Positions 47,454 through 59,120 of a stretch of 64,000 bases of DNA are shown piece by piece. Position numbers and translations under genes: made by a program. The notes beneath the pieces are model-generated. The model was given only the letters and a program-made list of their open reading frames with translations, was not told the origin of the DNA and did not search any database. Position 1 is the stretch's first letter, and each line of letters begins with the position of its first letter. Origin of the DNA: Lutraria lutraria. Lineage: Eukaryota; Mollusca; Bivalvia; Venerida; Mactridae. The DNA lies in contig OZ026833.1 in NCBI GenBank assembly GCA_964023205.1, positions 43,617,137 through 43,681,136 of the forward strand. The letters run 5' to 3'.

Positions 47454-47575
47454 GGAGGAGGTAAAATAATGTACTCGATGCGGGGCTCTAACCCGCGATC
47501 TCCTGCTTGCAAGTCAGATGCTCTACCAACTGAGCTAATCGGGCTGATGAATATCCCATCCAATTTATAATACAA
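47454..47575 (-). repeat. tRNA-Ala(UGC)-like SINE, copy 3
   Basis: Core at 47472-47544 (minus): 73 nt. The acceptor GCCCGAT against ATCGAGT gives six of seven pairs counting one G-U. D-arm GCTCAGTTGGTAGAGC; anticodon loop CTTGCAA (anticodon TGC); T-stem GCGGG/CCCGC, but with T-loop TTAGAGC instead of TTCGANN. It folds well but the T-loop is off-consensus, and it shares its flanks with copy 2, so I call it a repeat rather than a gene. Confidence 0.75.
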
Positions 47576-47641
47576 ACAAACAAACAAGCAAGCAAGCAAG
47601 CAAACAAACAAACAAAACAAAACAAAACAAAACAAACAAAT
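47572..47641. repeat. (CAAA/CAAG/CAAAA)n microsatellite
   Basis: ACAAACAAACAAACAAGCAA followed by CAAGC, CAAAC and CAAAA blocks, adjoining the tRNA-like repeat. Confidence 0.9.
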
Positions 47642-47699
47642 TTGCGTTACTGTCTCCATTGTGGTAATCATGATATTGAATATGTTTATCATTTCATTC

Positions 47700-48300
47700 G
47701 CATTTGTTCATCAAATATCGTTTCTTACTATGATATTTACATATTAGACCTAGACCTTCGGTTTACAAATCTATTACACTCATGCAATATGTAGACTTGT
47801 TAACTCTAAGTATTCTTGCCATGTTCATGCTTAAGATATCAGAAATTTAAAGGTATTGATGTACAACCATTTATTTATCTACTTGTATCATTATAGTAGT
47901 ATGAATTATATATTGTGAATTTCACTCTTTACATTGTGAGTATTATGATAAATATGATCACCTATATATCATTTGTTATGCCTATATTGTATGCTAGATC
48001 TTGTACTTATCGTACCAATCTGTAAATAAATATGCCTTGTCTTGCCTTGTTATGGATACCCCCGTCACACCGGCACGTCCTAAACTGTCAAATTGAGTAC
48101 TATGATTTCTTTTATTTTCTAAAGTAAATCTTTACTTCGGTCACCTGTCACACCGGAGACATATTCTCTGCGATCTGTGCATGTACACGGTGTCCTAATC
48201 GCGACAATAACGCGTCCTTAGAGTTTCTGGTATATGTTGACCATATACCCCTGCCAAAGTCTAAAAAGACTTTTGTTATATATCTAAGTTTAAGCGACTT
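47700..48300. other. intergenic, nothing recognised
   Basis: AT-rich sequence. TGTAAATAAATATGCCTTGTCTTGCCTTG near 48030 resembles a LINE 3' end tail but without a recognisable coding region. Confidence 0.35.
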
Positions 48301-48314
48301 CACTTGCTGGCCTA

Positions 48315-48385
48315 GATAGATAGATGGCTGGCTGGCTGGCTGGCTGGGCTGGCTGGCTGGATGGCTGGCTGGATGGATGGATATT

Positions 48386-48420
<35 letters not shown>
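48315..48420. repeat. (GGCT)n-(GGAT)n-(GATA)n compound microsatellite
   Basis: GATAGATAGATGGCTGGCTG passes to GGATGGATGGATATTGATAG and then eight or so GATA units. Confidence 0.95.
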
Positions 48421-49640
48421 TTCACTGTAAAATGTTAAGACAAACATGGCAAGTACATTAAAACATACATGACAATGAAAGGCAGGTATGAATTAAAGAA
48501 GTCATGTCAATCAACATTATACAGTATGGATAACACAAAAAAGGATAAATCAATGTATCCTATAAACATGACAAAGAATTATTTGATTGACCCTGTGTAC
48601 AATAGGAAGCAATTTTTATACTTTTGAAATGATCTCTACCAATATGTGTTATTTGATCTAAATCCAAAACAAACATTATAATCTTATTTTGAGTGACGTG
48701 TAACTTGTATTTGAGATCTTGAGTTAAACCATTTTTAACTTACCAATACCCCACCCCCTCCCTCTCCCGGAGGCATTTTTCTACAGCATGTTTTCTGAAA
48801 GTGTACGGAAAGACCTACCAAATCCCAGTTTCTACCATCTGTGTGATAGGCCTTTACTCGCCATTTTTGGGCGTTACCATAATTCAAATTTTAAAGTTAA
48901 CATAATACCACAAACAGATCAAAATAAGTTGTGTTAAAGGCTTTGCAATCATAGTTATATGCAAAGAGAATGTAAACAAGAGTGTAAAAGTGTTAAACAC
49001 ATCATCAAATGTGATATAATTTACGTTACCAATATTTTATCATTGAAATAATGTCGCACTAGTATATACTCTAAAATATTCGATTATCATCACATACTTA
49101 CTGTTTCTGGATCCAGCAGAACACTATTTAATGAGTAAATGATACTCAATTATATTTTAGGTAGACAAGGTGACAAAAAGGTCACAATAATGTAGACAAT
49201 ATGGGTATATTATCAACTGCGTTCATTTCCGCTAAGTACATGTATAACTATATCTTGATATTTTTTGCATCAGATATAGTTATACATGTACATGTACTTA
49301 TGTTCATAGTTATATTTTGGTAACTAAAGTGGCATTTAGGCTTAGATGAAAACCATTTCGCTATCAAATTTTCAAATCAATCAATCAAATTAAATAAATC
49401 AATTGTCAATAAATAAATATGTTCATTAATTAAATAACGTTTAATTTAGTATATCAATTTCATAGCAATAAATAGATTTGTTTCTTTTTTTAATGATTAT
49501 GCATTTGTAACCTGTGACCTAGCAGTGGCCATGAAATCGCACATATTGGTTCGGCAGTTTCCGGACAAAATTTATACACTGATGTCATAGAGAGAATGTG
49601 TGTATATCACACAATTAAACTTCATCTTCGGTACATCTAG
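48420..49640. other. intergenic with one hairpin
   Basis: At 49233-49300 TAAGTACATGTATAACTATA and its reverse complement (TATAGTTATACATGTA...CTTA) form a hairpin with a loop of about 18 bp. CTCTCCCGGAGGCATTTTT near 48763-48781 recurs inverted near 52530 (AAAAATGCCTCCGGCGGGAG). No gene was seen. Confidence 0.45.
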
Positions 49641-49659
49641 GTAAAGTGATGAACGACGG

Positions 49660-51435
49660 TGGTCTCGCGGAACTTATGATCAAATTCGACATTGTGTCAG
49701 TGGTTCTCTTGGCAAAGTGATGTCAGGGAAACACTAAAACCATGCCCTTTGCGAACACAAGCTCCTTGTCAAAGCAATTGATCAATTACCCCTGCAACGT
49801 TTTGAAGAAACACACCCTTGCACGGAGAGTATTTCAGTGTGATATAATAACTCAGATACAAGCAGGGCATAACGCATTTGGCCAGCTTGTGCTCCTTTCA
49901 GTTCAACATGAAATATACCTGAACCTTTTCCTGGACATTTCGTCTAGTTGGAGTACCTTATGTTGAGTCGCCAATAGAACCAACAACTAGCCATTCTACA
50001 GACGGCGTATCCTATGTTGTTAAAGGTAATGCCTAATTGAGTGACTGCAGAGTCTTACAGCAGTTCCGGACACATTCGAGCAAGTAGCTGAGACGATTTT
50101 ATGTCAATTGCCTAAAACGTCTCGTGTAGACTTTATATCAGACACATACAACAAACAGTCTATTAAATCATATGAGCGTAGATGACGTGGGGCAGCTCCA
50201 ACGTTCATGCTCTCAGGTAAAAAACAGTAACTCCATGAAATCGGAAGGGCAATAAGACACAGTCGATAAAGCTTATCTTTGAGCAGTGGAAGTCGAATCC
50301 ATATGCTTCAAGATTATACTGCAGAAGTCTTGTAGAGATGGCGTCACAGTCACACTAATTGAGAATTAAAGCACTGAGATTACTGCCAGGAGCGAAGTTC
50401 AAATGTGTTAGATAAAACCATTCTTAAACAATTTAAAGGCCTGTGTTATCATCATTTTGAATCAGAATTTGAATGTGAAGTATGTATAATGTGTACACAA
50501 TTTACACCATTTGATCAATTAACCACAATTACCAAGGAAAAGCTACATTGCCTGGAAGAAGTACGCTAACAGTAAAGACCTATTGAGAAATTACAAGCTG
50601 CTGCACATTTGGAAAATCAAAACAATTTCAGTGCATTCAGCGCTGTGATCTATATACTGTTAATATTTTATACAAGCCATCTATTTTACTGTATGCTGAA
50701 TTTCTGACCTTGTGTCATTATGTAACCTCACTTCTCTCAGAGACAATATAGTGTTCCAGAGCTACTTTTCTGAATGGAATTACACGTAGTGAATTTCGTT
50801 ACCTCAACAGTTAATGCTGAAACGAATGAAACCAACTGAATCATGCATGTATCTCCAGTTTTTATCAAATCTACAAAGTCTACAATATATACTTATATTA
50901 TCTTTCAAAGCTGATGTATGAGGCGTCACATAATTGTAATTAGAAAAAGTAATGTATTACTATAGGAACTTCGCTCCTGTAAATGAAGATTACATGACAA
51001 TATTGGCCATTTTACACGCATGTTTGTTCGGATGAACTTTACTGTGCCATTGAGACATTTGTATGTGTGTTGTATGGTCAACCAAAGTACAACGACATCA
51101 ATAAACCGATGTATGACAAGTATCAAAGTCATGGTTGTGTTCTGAACGCTTTAAGTTATGGACATAAGTTTACTCCCTCCCTGTAGATCTGGTCTCGTAA
51201 CGGATAATTACAAGGTGTGTATTTGAACCTATGCAAAAAGGGCAATCCTGATCTTCTAAAAGTGGATGAAAGTAGTTGGAGATTCGGTCCTGACGACATG
51301 CTGGAATATAACTGCTACGAGGATAATATTGTGCCAAAGTCAAGTGATGCAGAAGACATTGATGATAAAAACGACATTGGGCTAATTAGTATGGTCGATG
51401 TTGTCTATGAAACAGAAAGTGATGAGGATGAGTGA
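49660..51435 (+). pseudogene. decayed copy of a conserved uncharacterised metazoan gene
   Basis: Plus-strand pieces in shifting frames follow one order. VPDTFEQVAETILCQLPKTS then RVDFISDTYNKQSIKSYERR (about 50056-50185) is followed, after a stop, by RGAAPTFMLSGK and then by KSNPYASRLYCRSLVEM (about 50290-50340). FVCVLYGQPKYNDINKPMYD (about 51056-51115) precedes a final frame at 51217-51435 ending in an acidic tail (YETESDEDE). I recognise the block order from a multi-copy family seen in molluscs and cnidarians, whose function I cannot name. Stops and frameshifts show decay. The part at 50369-50443 looks like a later inserted dispersed repeat. Confidence 0.65.
50369..50443 (+). repeat. dispersed repeat, copy 1 of 2
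   Basis: AAAGCACTGAGATTACTGCC through GTTAGATAAAACCATTCTTA to AAAGGCCTGTGTTATC. A second copy lies at 60539-60617. Confidence 0.75.
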
Positions 51436-51439
51436 AATT

Positions 51440-53160
51440 CGTGAACGTTTGTCATCAGAATAAGACAAACATCCTGATGATAATGTGTACAGCTAATGGG
51501 GAACCTGACAGACGTACATGATGCATAACATACAATATTGCACTTAAATATATGCATATAAAATATCATGTATCAATTGGTAACGTAAATGACACACACA
51601 TGTTTGTGTATGTCAATGACACAATGTTTTTTGCACTGTCCTTGTCAATTTAAATTTATTGTTTTATAAATACATATTCTTAGAATACATTTGATGATGA
51701 TTTTATAAAAGTTTCATAGAAAATTTAATGTCGTTACTCGTTTATGAATCATTTAAAAAAGTAACATAAATAAAACCATGTAATGTAAAGCACAATCTGA
51801 TGAATTAGAAAAGTTGGAATGTTAATTTACATATATGTATTGCTAGTAATCAAGTATGTATATTAAATCAATGTTTTATGCATTGGAAAGCGTGTTAAGT
51901 ACTTATCGTACAAAAGGTAACGTTGTGTAACGTAAACTACTACAATGCCAGTCAAACTTTTCCACATTTGTAGCTAGTTATGGGTATTAATGAATATATC
52001 ATAACTACCTATCAATGTATACCTATTTGATCATAGTATGTCATCACAGTAATTTGAATGGTTTCAATGTAACACATATAATTTTATATGTAACGTATTT
52101 TACGTAAAATGAGGACACAAACGAGCATTCAATGACAGAATAACATGAAGATGTGGTAATATGTGCCTAATATGAATACAAACTTTGTTTACGACTGCTT
52201 TTGTGTTGATCGAACATTAACAACTGTCACTTCCCTATCATTTTAGGGTGACACAGGGTAACGTGAATTACAGAGTACATATAGTGTAATAACGTAAAGA
52301 ACACGCATTTGATCGACAAGTAACGCCGCTGGTAATGGTCAAAGCAATTGTTCAAATTGATGAATTATTGAAATATCTTGTATTAGACTTATTAGAAATC
52401 ATTGTCAAATGTATTTTTCGGTAACTGTTATTAGCATGCTGTAGCTCACAAACGCCCAAACGCCCAGACTGTAGACACAGGGAAAATGATCAGAAGCTAT
52501 TGAGCTTTCAAAAAAACGATGTCTACAAAAATGCCTCCGGCGGGAGGGTTTCGCCCAGTAGCCCATAGCCTATGATATTGTGGGTGTATATGCAAAAATT
52601 GTTCATGTGAATATATATTATAATGATCAATATACAATTAGACATATTGAACGTTTAAACAGTAATGAGTCCAAGTGTTAAAGGTCACTATACAGTATAG
52701 CCTGAAGCCAATGATGAAAATGGAAAAAAACTGCTACAATGTTGTTAATAAAGTGTACTGATAATTGATTACTAAATGAACTGAAAACCAAACGTGACAG
52801 ATACATATTTAAGAGATACTCATGATGAAAACAAATGGATGGGTTGTAATGGAACATGACTATATGAAGACATTTTTTTCTCAGAGTCTGTAATTTGTCA
52901 CTTTGATACACAATTTATAGCTAATCCCCATCATAATTATTATGTGTTCAGACTGTAATTTTCCAAGTTTTATCGATGATTTAATACATTGGAAGCCTTA
53001 CACATTACCTCAACATTGAAGAGCATATCAAAAAATTATGATCATTTACTGATCTATCGTGCATGAGTTTTAAGCGTTTAGAAGGATATATACTTTTCAT
53101 GTTTGACATGTATGAAAAAAATCTGAGTGAATACAATGTATAATATCTGAATACTTTTTT
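51440..53160. other. AT-rich intergenic, nothing recognised
   Basis: No gene. Short minus-strand frames such as 52678-52911 have no domain. GCCTCCGGCGGGAGGG near 52533 is the inverse of sequence at 48763. Confidence 0.4.
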
Positions 53161-53175
53161 GATATTTTCTTTAAA
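53161..53175. repeat. LINE target-site duplication, left
   Basis: GATATTTTCTTTAAA, identical to 55038-55052. Confidence 0.85.
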
Positions 53176-55037
53176 CTTTAAAATATAGTATTGATATACG
53201 ATTTGTACGATTGTTCTTTAATAAACTCTTTGACAGTGGATGGTTTCCAACAGCATGGGCTCAACAGGAAATTGTCCCGATCCTCAAAAAAGGGGATTCA
53301 AATTGCCCAAATAACTATCGTGGCATTTCTCTTTCAGATGTCTTTGGTAAAGTTTATTTATCAATTTTAACAAACAGAATAAATTTCTTTACAAAAGTAT
53401 ACCAAAACATATCAGAATCACAGGCTGGCTTCAGAGAAGGATATAGCACTATTGATAACGCTTTTGTATTGTATTTTGTAGTAAATAAATATTTTTGTTT
53501 GAAAAGAAAAGCTATTTACATCGCCTTTATTGATTTTCAAAAGGCCTTTGATTCTATCAATAGACCATTGTTATATAATATTCTTTGTAAAAACGGTGTA
53601 CTGGCTAACTCTTGACAGCTATTAAATCCGTATATAACTCTGTTATAGCTTGTGTCCGAACATCTGATGGTTTAACTGACAATAATACATACCCTATTGG
53701 TCTGCGTCAAGGATGTAAGATGAGTCCAATATTGTTTGTTTTATTTATCAATGAATTGGAGGAAACATTTAAAAAACAATGATATAAGAGGAATTCAATT
53801 ATTTCCAGATATTGTGGAAATTTTACTTTTGATGTTTGCAGAGTAAATATTGAAAAAAAAAACCTATTTTTTAAAAGAGGTGGCCAGTTAGCAGGTAATG
53901 AAAAGTGGTTCTTTAATAACCACCAGATCATATATATAGCTGTTGTCAGCAATTTTACTTATGTTGGTGTATTATTTACAAATAGATTGTCATTGTACAA
54001 AATGGCTAGTGCCATGGCTGTTAAAGGGGAAAAGGCGTTTATGTATATTTTTGCTTCATTGCTTGAATTAGGTTATATACCGTACTCAACTTTTTTTAAA
54101 TATTTGATTCCAAAATAAGTTCTATCATGTTATATGGATCAGAATTATGGGGTTTAATGCAGTTATTGGGGACCTTGGTAGGTTTCCCATGTACATAGTG
54201 GCATCTAAAAGTGTTCTAAAATATTGGATACGTATACTCTCCCTACCAAATAGTTGATTTGTAAAATTATGCTATAACATGTTATTATATTATGATAACC
54301 TGTGTTATGAAAATTGGGTCACAAATGTAAGACTTGAATTACAACAAAATGGTTTTGGTTACATCTGGACAAGCCAGTCAGTAGTAAATTCTAAGCTATT
54401 TCTATTAAATTATACAAATCGCCTTAAAGATCAATTTTTACAGAACTGGAGAAGTGAAGTTACAAATAATAATAAACTGTATTTTTACAAAGATTTCAAA
54501 TTAAATTTTTGCAAGGAACCCTATGTATCAGCAATTGATGTTTTAAAATTCCGAACATGTTTGGCAATTTTCGATTCTCAGCGCATAATCTAATAGATAG
54601 AAAAAGGTAGATATAATTATAATATTTCCAGAGAAAATAGAGTCTGTGTGTATTGTGAAACAGGTTTTGAAGATGAATTTCATTTTGTTCTAGTATGTCC
54701 GTTATATGTCAACATTCGCTCTAAACACATAAATTAAAAAGTTTTGGACCTTACCAACACATACAATTTTGTCAACTAATGTCATTAAATGAAGAAGAAG
54801 GTATAAGAAATCTTGCAATGTATTTATTTTATTCTTTTAAGAAAAGAAATGATTTTTTACTTGGTCTTGATGCATAGAATTTTTTTATTGATAGACATAT
54901 CAGTTACATCTCAGTCTGCACTGTTGTTGTATATATGTAATCATTTCTGTTATTTCTTTGTAAAAATACAATGTTATGTACATAATTATATATGTGTATG
55001 GGCCGGTGGCCTTATATATTTTCACAAAAAAAATAAA
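53176..55037 (+). mobile_element. 5'-truncated non-LTR retrotransposon with intact TSD
   Basis: A 1.86-kb plus-strand LINE fragment bounded by perfect 15-bp direct repeats and ending in AAAAAAAATAAA. It begins inside the RT domain, as expected for premature end of target-primed reverse transcription. The clade is not assigned; the GLRQGC...FINELEE wording points to a group other than the L2/CR1-like element at 2640-4500. Confidence 0.85.
53208..54720 (+). pseudogene. LINE reverse transcriptase and C-terminal region
   Basis: Coding content of the 53176-55037 element. The first frame has LFDSGWFPTAWAQQEIVPIL, NNYRGISLSDVFGKVYLSIL, SQAGFREGYSTIDNAF and FIDFQKAFDSINRPLLYNIL (motif A, to 53615). 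A frameshift follows, then YPIGLRQGCKMSPILFVLFI (motif B, about 53693-53750). The catalytic YADD is not preserved in a readable frame. The frame at 54279-54593 holds NWVTNVRLELQQNGFGYIWT and YFYKDFKLNFCKEPYVSAID. Past it CVYCETGFEDEFHFVLVCPL (about 54645) is a Cys-rich C-terminal motif typical of such elements. It is inactive. Confidence 0.82.
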
Positions 55038-55052
55038 GATATTTTCTTTAAA
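55038..55052. repeat. LINE target-site duplication, right
   Basis: GATATTTTCTTTAAA, identical to 53161-53175. Confidence 0.85.
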
Positions 55053-55154
55053 ATGTCTGAACGATATCTGAATCCTTTTTCTGCATACTGTCAGATGATT
55101 CAGACACAGTGTTTCATTGTTTCAATTTACCTTGTTCTGGTTGTGAGCCAATTG

Positions 55155-55270
55155 TAAAACCTGGCCAAACCATGTTTGAAACATGGCCATATTATGCCCA
55201 AATCGATTTAGAACATGGTCATTGACCATGAACAAACCATGTTTCATCCATGATTTAAACATGGATTGGT
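55155..55270. repeat. cluster of CCATGTTT / AAACATGG words
   Basis: ACCATGTTTGAAACATGGCC (an imperfect palindrome), GAACATGGTCATTGACCATG, AACCATGTTTCATCCATG and AAACATGGATTGG follow within about 110 bp. The words alternate in orientation, without a fixed period. Confidence 0.75.
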
Positions 55271-57566
55271 ATTGATGATAATCGTAGGGTAAGTGTCAGT
55301 GTGAACATGACTTGTCAGTGCGATTATTTTAATACGGGGAAACCTTGCCTCTCTAGCCTATATTTTTTTATTCACTTAATTGATTAAGCTTGACTAAAAT
55401 GGCTTTACATACACCTGTCGGTAAAATGTATAGAAAGACGAAACGAAAATGGTAAAAGCTGGCGGAGATAATGATTAAAAATATCATTAATGAAAATATG
55501 AACTCTGGTAAAGAATACGTCACATTACGGTGTGATTTAACCAATATATAATTGAGGCCATGTGATTTCCTTGAAATCATTGATGTGCAGTCGAATTTTA
55601 CTTAGATTCATATGCATTGTCTTCAAGAATGACAACAAAGTTACAGGTATATACCTAGATTTATTAATACATTACTTAATGAAGTTAATGTAACTATTTA
55701 AGGGTCTTATTGTTGTATATGATTTTTTATGATGTAGTTGACTTTTGAGATTGTTAATGTCAAATCATACACAAATAACTATAGAAAATGACTTACAAAG
55801 ATTGCTTGTTTGTTTATATTGGGTTTTCACTAATTTTCAATAAGTCGATCTATTTGACTAATAAAAAATAAATCTTTTCATTATTTGGCCAAACAAATGT
55901 TAATAACACTCTTGTGGCTTTTATAAGTGCTATCGCAAAATTGTGCATGTTTCATTGAAACGGTCGCACTGGATCTGGGGGTTACATTTATCATTGTTTT
56001 AGTCTTATTGAAAGCGTCAATTCATTGACGAAAATTAGATCGGGTTGACGTATGCGTATTTTCTAGAAAATCCATTTCAGCAAGATTTAAATATTACTTT
56101 GAAAATGTGTTCATTTAATTTTACCTAGACTTTTAAATACGGATGTGTGTCTTCTGCTTATTATGTATACAAATTACATTTCACGACGAGTTATAAAACA
56201 AATAACATTTGGCAGGTGTTCCACCCTCATGAAAGCTAAAATAACAACATTGTACTGATGGCAACGAATATTTTATTAAATCAACGTATAAAGTGAGCGC
56301 TAAATAATTTTGTTATTGCTGTCAAAAATTTCATATATAATATTTTCATTGATTGTATATGAAGGTAGTTATGGGCGAAAAAAATATGTTCATCTGCCAC
56401 ATGGCATCCACTTCTTTACTTCACTATATTCAATTTTGACATAAATATTCGAACTGTGTAATGTGCATTTTGTACTTGGGATATCCCAAGTTATTAGAGC
56501 ATGTAACAAGAAAAGTCATGCTTTTGTTTGAAATTGAAAAGTGTTAAGAATAAAATCTTCGTTATCAATTGATAACGAAGATTTTTCTCATGTTTGATAG
56601 ATTTTACAGGGCAGCGGGAGGTAATAGCCCAGCAATGACACGGCAAATATTTTAATAAATCAATAACTGCATTTTTAAGAAAAAATGTAATGACTATGTG
56701 TATAATCAATAACAAAATATTAGAAGATAAGCGGCACATTGTATATGTCAACATCGCTTGAGACAATAAAGCCAGTAGAAACCGCTAACCTTAAGTTTTA
56801 AAAGTTTTAAATCTCCTGGTTACATTAAACCATACCATGACGCTAAAGTCAAGAGTGATCGCTTAGTTTAGTAGATCATACCGATAACGAAGATTTGATA
56901 ACGAATATTTTAATGTACCCCTTTTATGATGGTCGCAGTAGTTTATTCGAATTTCAAAAGTAATGTGAAATGTATGCTGTTCTTTTTTTATCCCATAGCA
57001 ACAAATATTTACTTTTCTACATGGGTTATGTTATTTATGATGCTATTTTTCTCTATGTGTCACCATTATCGCTAAATAATGGATTGATTTTATTCGGCAC
57101 TTGACTAAATAATTTAAAACTGCCCTACTTTTATGCATGAACATTTTCTTTTCTATCTTTTCTTTTTGCGTTAATGTTGATAACGCAGATTTTACGGAAA
57201 TTAAAAATCCGGCGACATGCTCCTGAGGCGCCATACTTTTGTGCACATTTAGAATATATGTCGTTCTTCTACCAAGCTATACCGACGAAGCGTACATGTC
57301 ACAGAAAAAGCAAGAAAATAAGCTGTGTTTCTTGTTTCTTATGAAAAGCTACTTAATTCAACTCGAACATTGTAGCCGGCGACAATATTGAAAAATTTAG
57401 TTTTGGTGCTTATTTCTTATCAAACGTTCGTTTCACAGAGCTATAAGGGGTTTTGCCTTTTTTACTCAGCTAGGTAGTAGCAGTTCACGATATTAAAACG
57501 GGAGAAAGCTTAAACAAAGATCATTACGTCATTGTTCTGAGAGTTTATGTTTAAAAATCCGGAATA
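55271..57566. other. AT-rich intergenic with one perfect palindrome
   Basis: Apart from the palindrome at 56552-56585 I see no gene or known repeat. GATAACGAAGATTTGATAACG near 56883 repeats half of that palindrome. Confidence 0.4.
56552..56585. repeat. 34-bp perfect palindrome
   Basis: AAAATCTTCGTTATCAA is followed directly by its exact reverse complement, centred between 56568 and 56569, with no loop. Confidence 0.95.
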
Positions 57567-57802
57567 GATCGACTTATTGTTTACGGCCCTTTTCAGCAGT
57601 CAGAATCATATAAGGCTGACAGTTCACTTAATCATCGCTCCTGGGAAGAACCAGTACTAGACTCCCATCCTCCGTAAGCAACTGCCTACTTTCTCACATA
57701 AAGATACATAGTCGGTAGCGGGGCCTGAACTCACGATCCTAGAATCAGTGAGGGCTGCAGTGATTTGAAGTCAACCTTAACCACTCGACCACGGCGGCAG
57801 GT
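57567..57802 (-). mobile_element. tRNA-derived SINE, family A, copy 4
   Basis: A full-length minus-strand copy: CCGTGGTCGAGTGGTTAAGG (A box), GTGAGTTCAGGCCCCGCTAC (mutated B box), GTGAGAAAGTAGGCAGTTGC, and CTGCTGAAAAGGGCCG at the far end. Confidence 0.85.
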
Positions 57803-58127
57803 CAGATTTACAAAGGGTTATATTTTTTTTGATAGTCATAGTAACACAAATTGTATATTAATACGTTTGTAGCAATAGTATTTGTTTTTTACTTTTTTAA
57901 AAACCTGTAGGTATGAAAGTTAAGCAAATTTTCTAGTTACCATGTAATTGTTTTTATATTATAACGTTAGATAAAGTAATGTCTTGTTACAGCCCTGTTT
58001 ATCGTAATATTCAGTTACCAATCATCCGTAAGAGTTCTTGGCAGTCTGTACAGACCACCGACCAGCAACAACAGATATATATATAGGACCTCAGTATTGC
58101 TAGCCACAAAATCCACAGCAAATAAAA
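57803..58127. other. intergenic, nothing recognised
   Basis: AT-rich, with T-runs; no gene or repeat identified. Confidence 0.35.
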
Positions 58128-58841
58128 GAAAGGTGTGATACGGGCGGGTTGTGATTTGAATCTCCCAGACATCAACTGGAATACTCATGGCATAGATGGA
58201 TGCCAGTATTTACAAGACAATAGTTCAACCTACGTACTATTGAATACTGTAACCTGAACCAAGCTGCCAATCTTCTAACTAGACAAGGTAAAATTCTTGA
58301 CATTTTCCTAACTAACAGACCATCATTGATAAATAGATGCACCACCATACCATGCCTTGTCGACCATGACATAGTGCATATAGACTCCAACGTCAGATCG
58401 GCAAAAAGTAAAGAGGAGAATCTATTTGTGGAAAAGGGCAGATATAGCAGGCAGGAAGTCGAGTTCTATACAATTCTAGCAGACATTCATGAACAAGTAT
58501 GGGACTAAAGTTCCTCCATCTGTTCAGCAGATGTGGGAAGATATAAAGTCGACACTCCTGGGCATTCAAAATTGTATGGTACCATGGAAGACCCCCTCTA
58601 CAAGATATAACCAACCATGGATCAACACCAACATTAAACGACTAACACGTAGGAAGAAAAAGAGCTATGATAAAGCCAAAAAGTCTGGAAAATTATCCGA
58701 CATTAACAGATATAAGAAGATCAAACAACAAACCCGCTCAGTATATAAGAAAGCCTTCAACAATTATGGTAAAAGTCTGGAAGATCTGGACATCTGGCAC
58801 AAATGATAACCCTAAGAAATTCTGGACTTGTATTATAAGGG
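58128..58841 (+). pseudogene. LINE endonuclease/pre-RT fragment
   Basis: Plus-strand remnant of a second LINE type. GCDLNLPDINWNTHG (about 58148) matches the GGDFNLPDIxW motif of the apurinic-like endonuclease. ILDIFLTNRPSLINRCTTIP (about 58295) is its usual C-terminal block, and VDHDIVHIDSNVR (about 58347) follows. A frameshift leads to 58489-58806: PWKTPSTRYNQPWINTNIKR and KKSYDKAKKSGKLSDINRYK, the basic linker preceding the RT. PKKFWTC (about 58811) is the last recognisable piece; the RT itself is absent. A foldback element begins at the break. Confidence 0.75.
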
Positions 58842-59120
58842 ACCAAGTTTTTTTTTCTGAATCTACGCAAATGGAAAAAAATAAGCTCTACATCAACTTG
58901 CCGGCAGTATTTCGTCGGCAGTCAACCATTTTGCTACCCAAGAAACTTTTTCACAACGAACGTTCTCACTGACCGTTCAACGTTTAAGGATCAATCAGAA
59001 TCCTCATGATGTACGTGTCATTAGGTTGGGGATTTGGTTGACTGCGACGAAATATTGCCGGCAAAGTGATATAGAGCTGATTTTCTTCCATGTTCATCGA
59101 TTCAGATAAAGAAAACTGGT
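58842..59120. mobile_element. foldback / MITE-like inverted repeat
   Basis: Arms of about 82 bp (58847-58928 and 59035-59116) are inverted copies: GAATCTACGCAAATGGAAAA, AAGCTCTACATCAACTTGCC and CAGTATTTCGTCGGCAGTCA at left, with the matching reverse complements at right. The loop is 106 bp. It abuts the truncated LINE fragment. Confidence 0.75.

Noticed and set aside
47202..47544. Functional tRNA-Ala genes
   Set aside because: Flanks are shared between copies as in a repeat; copy 2 has a poor acceptor stem and copy 3 an off-consensus T-loop.
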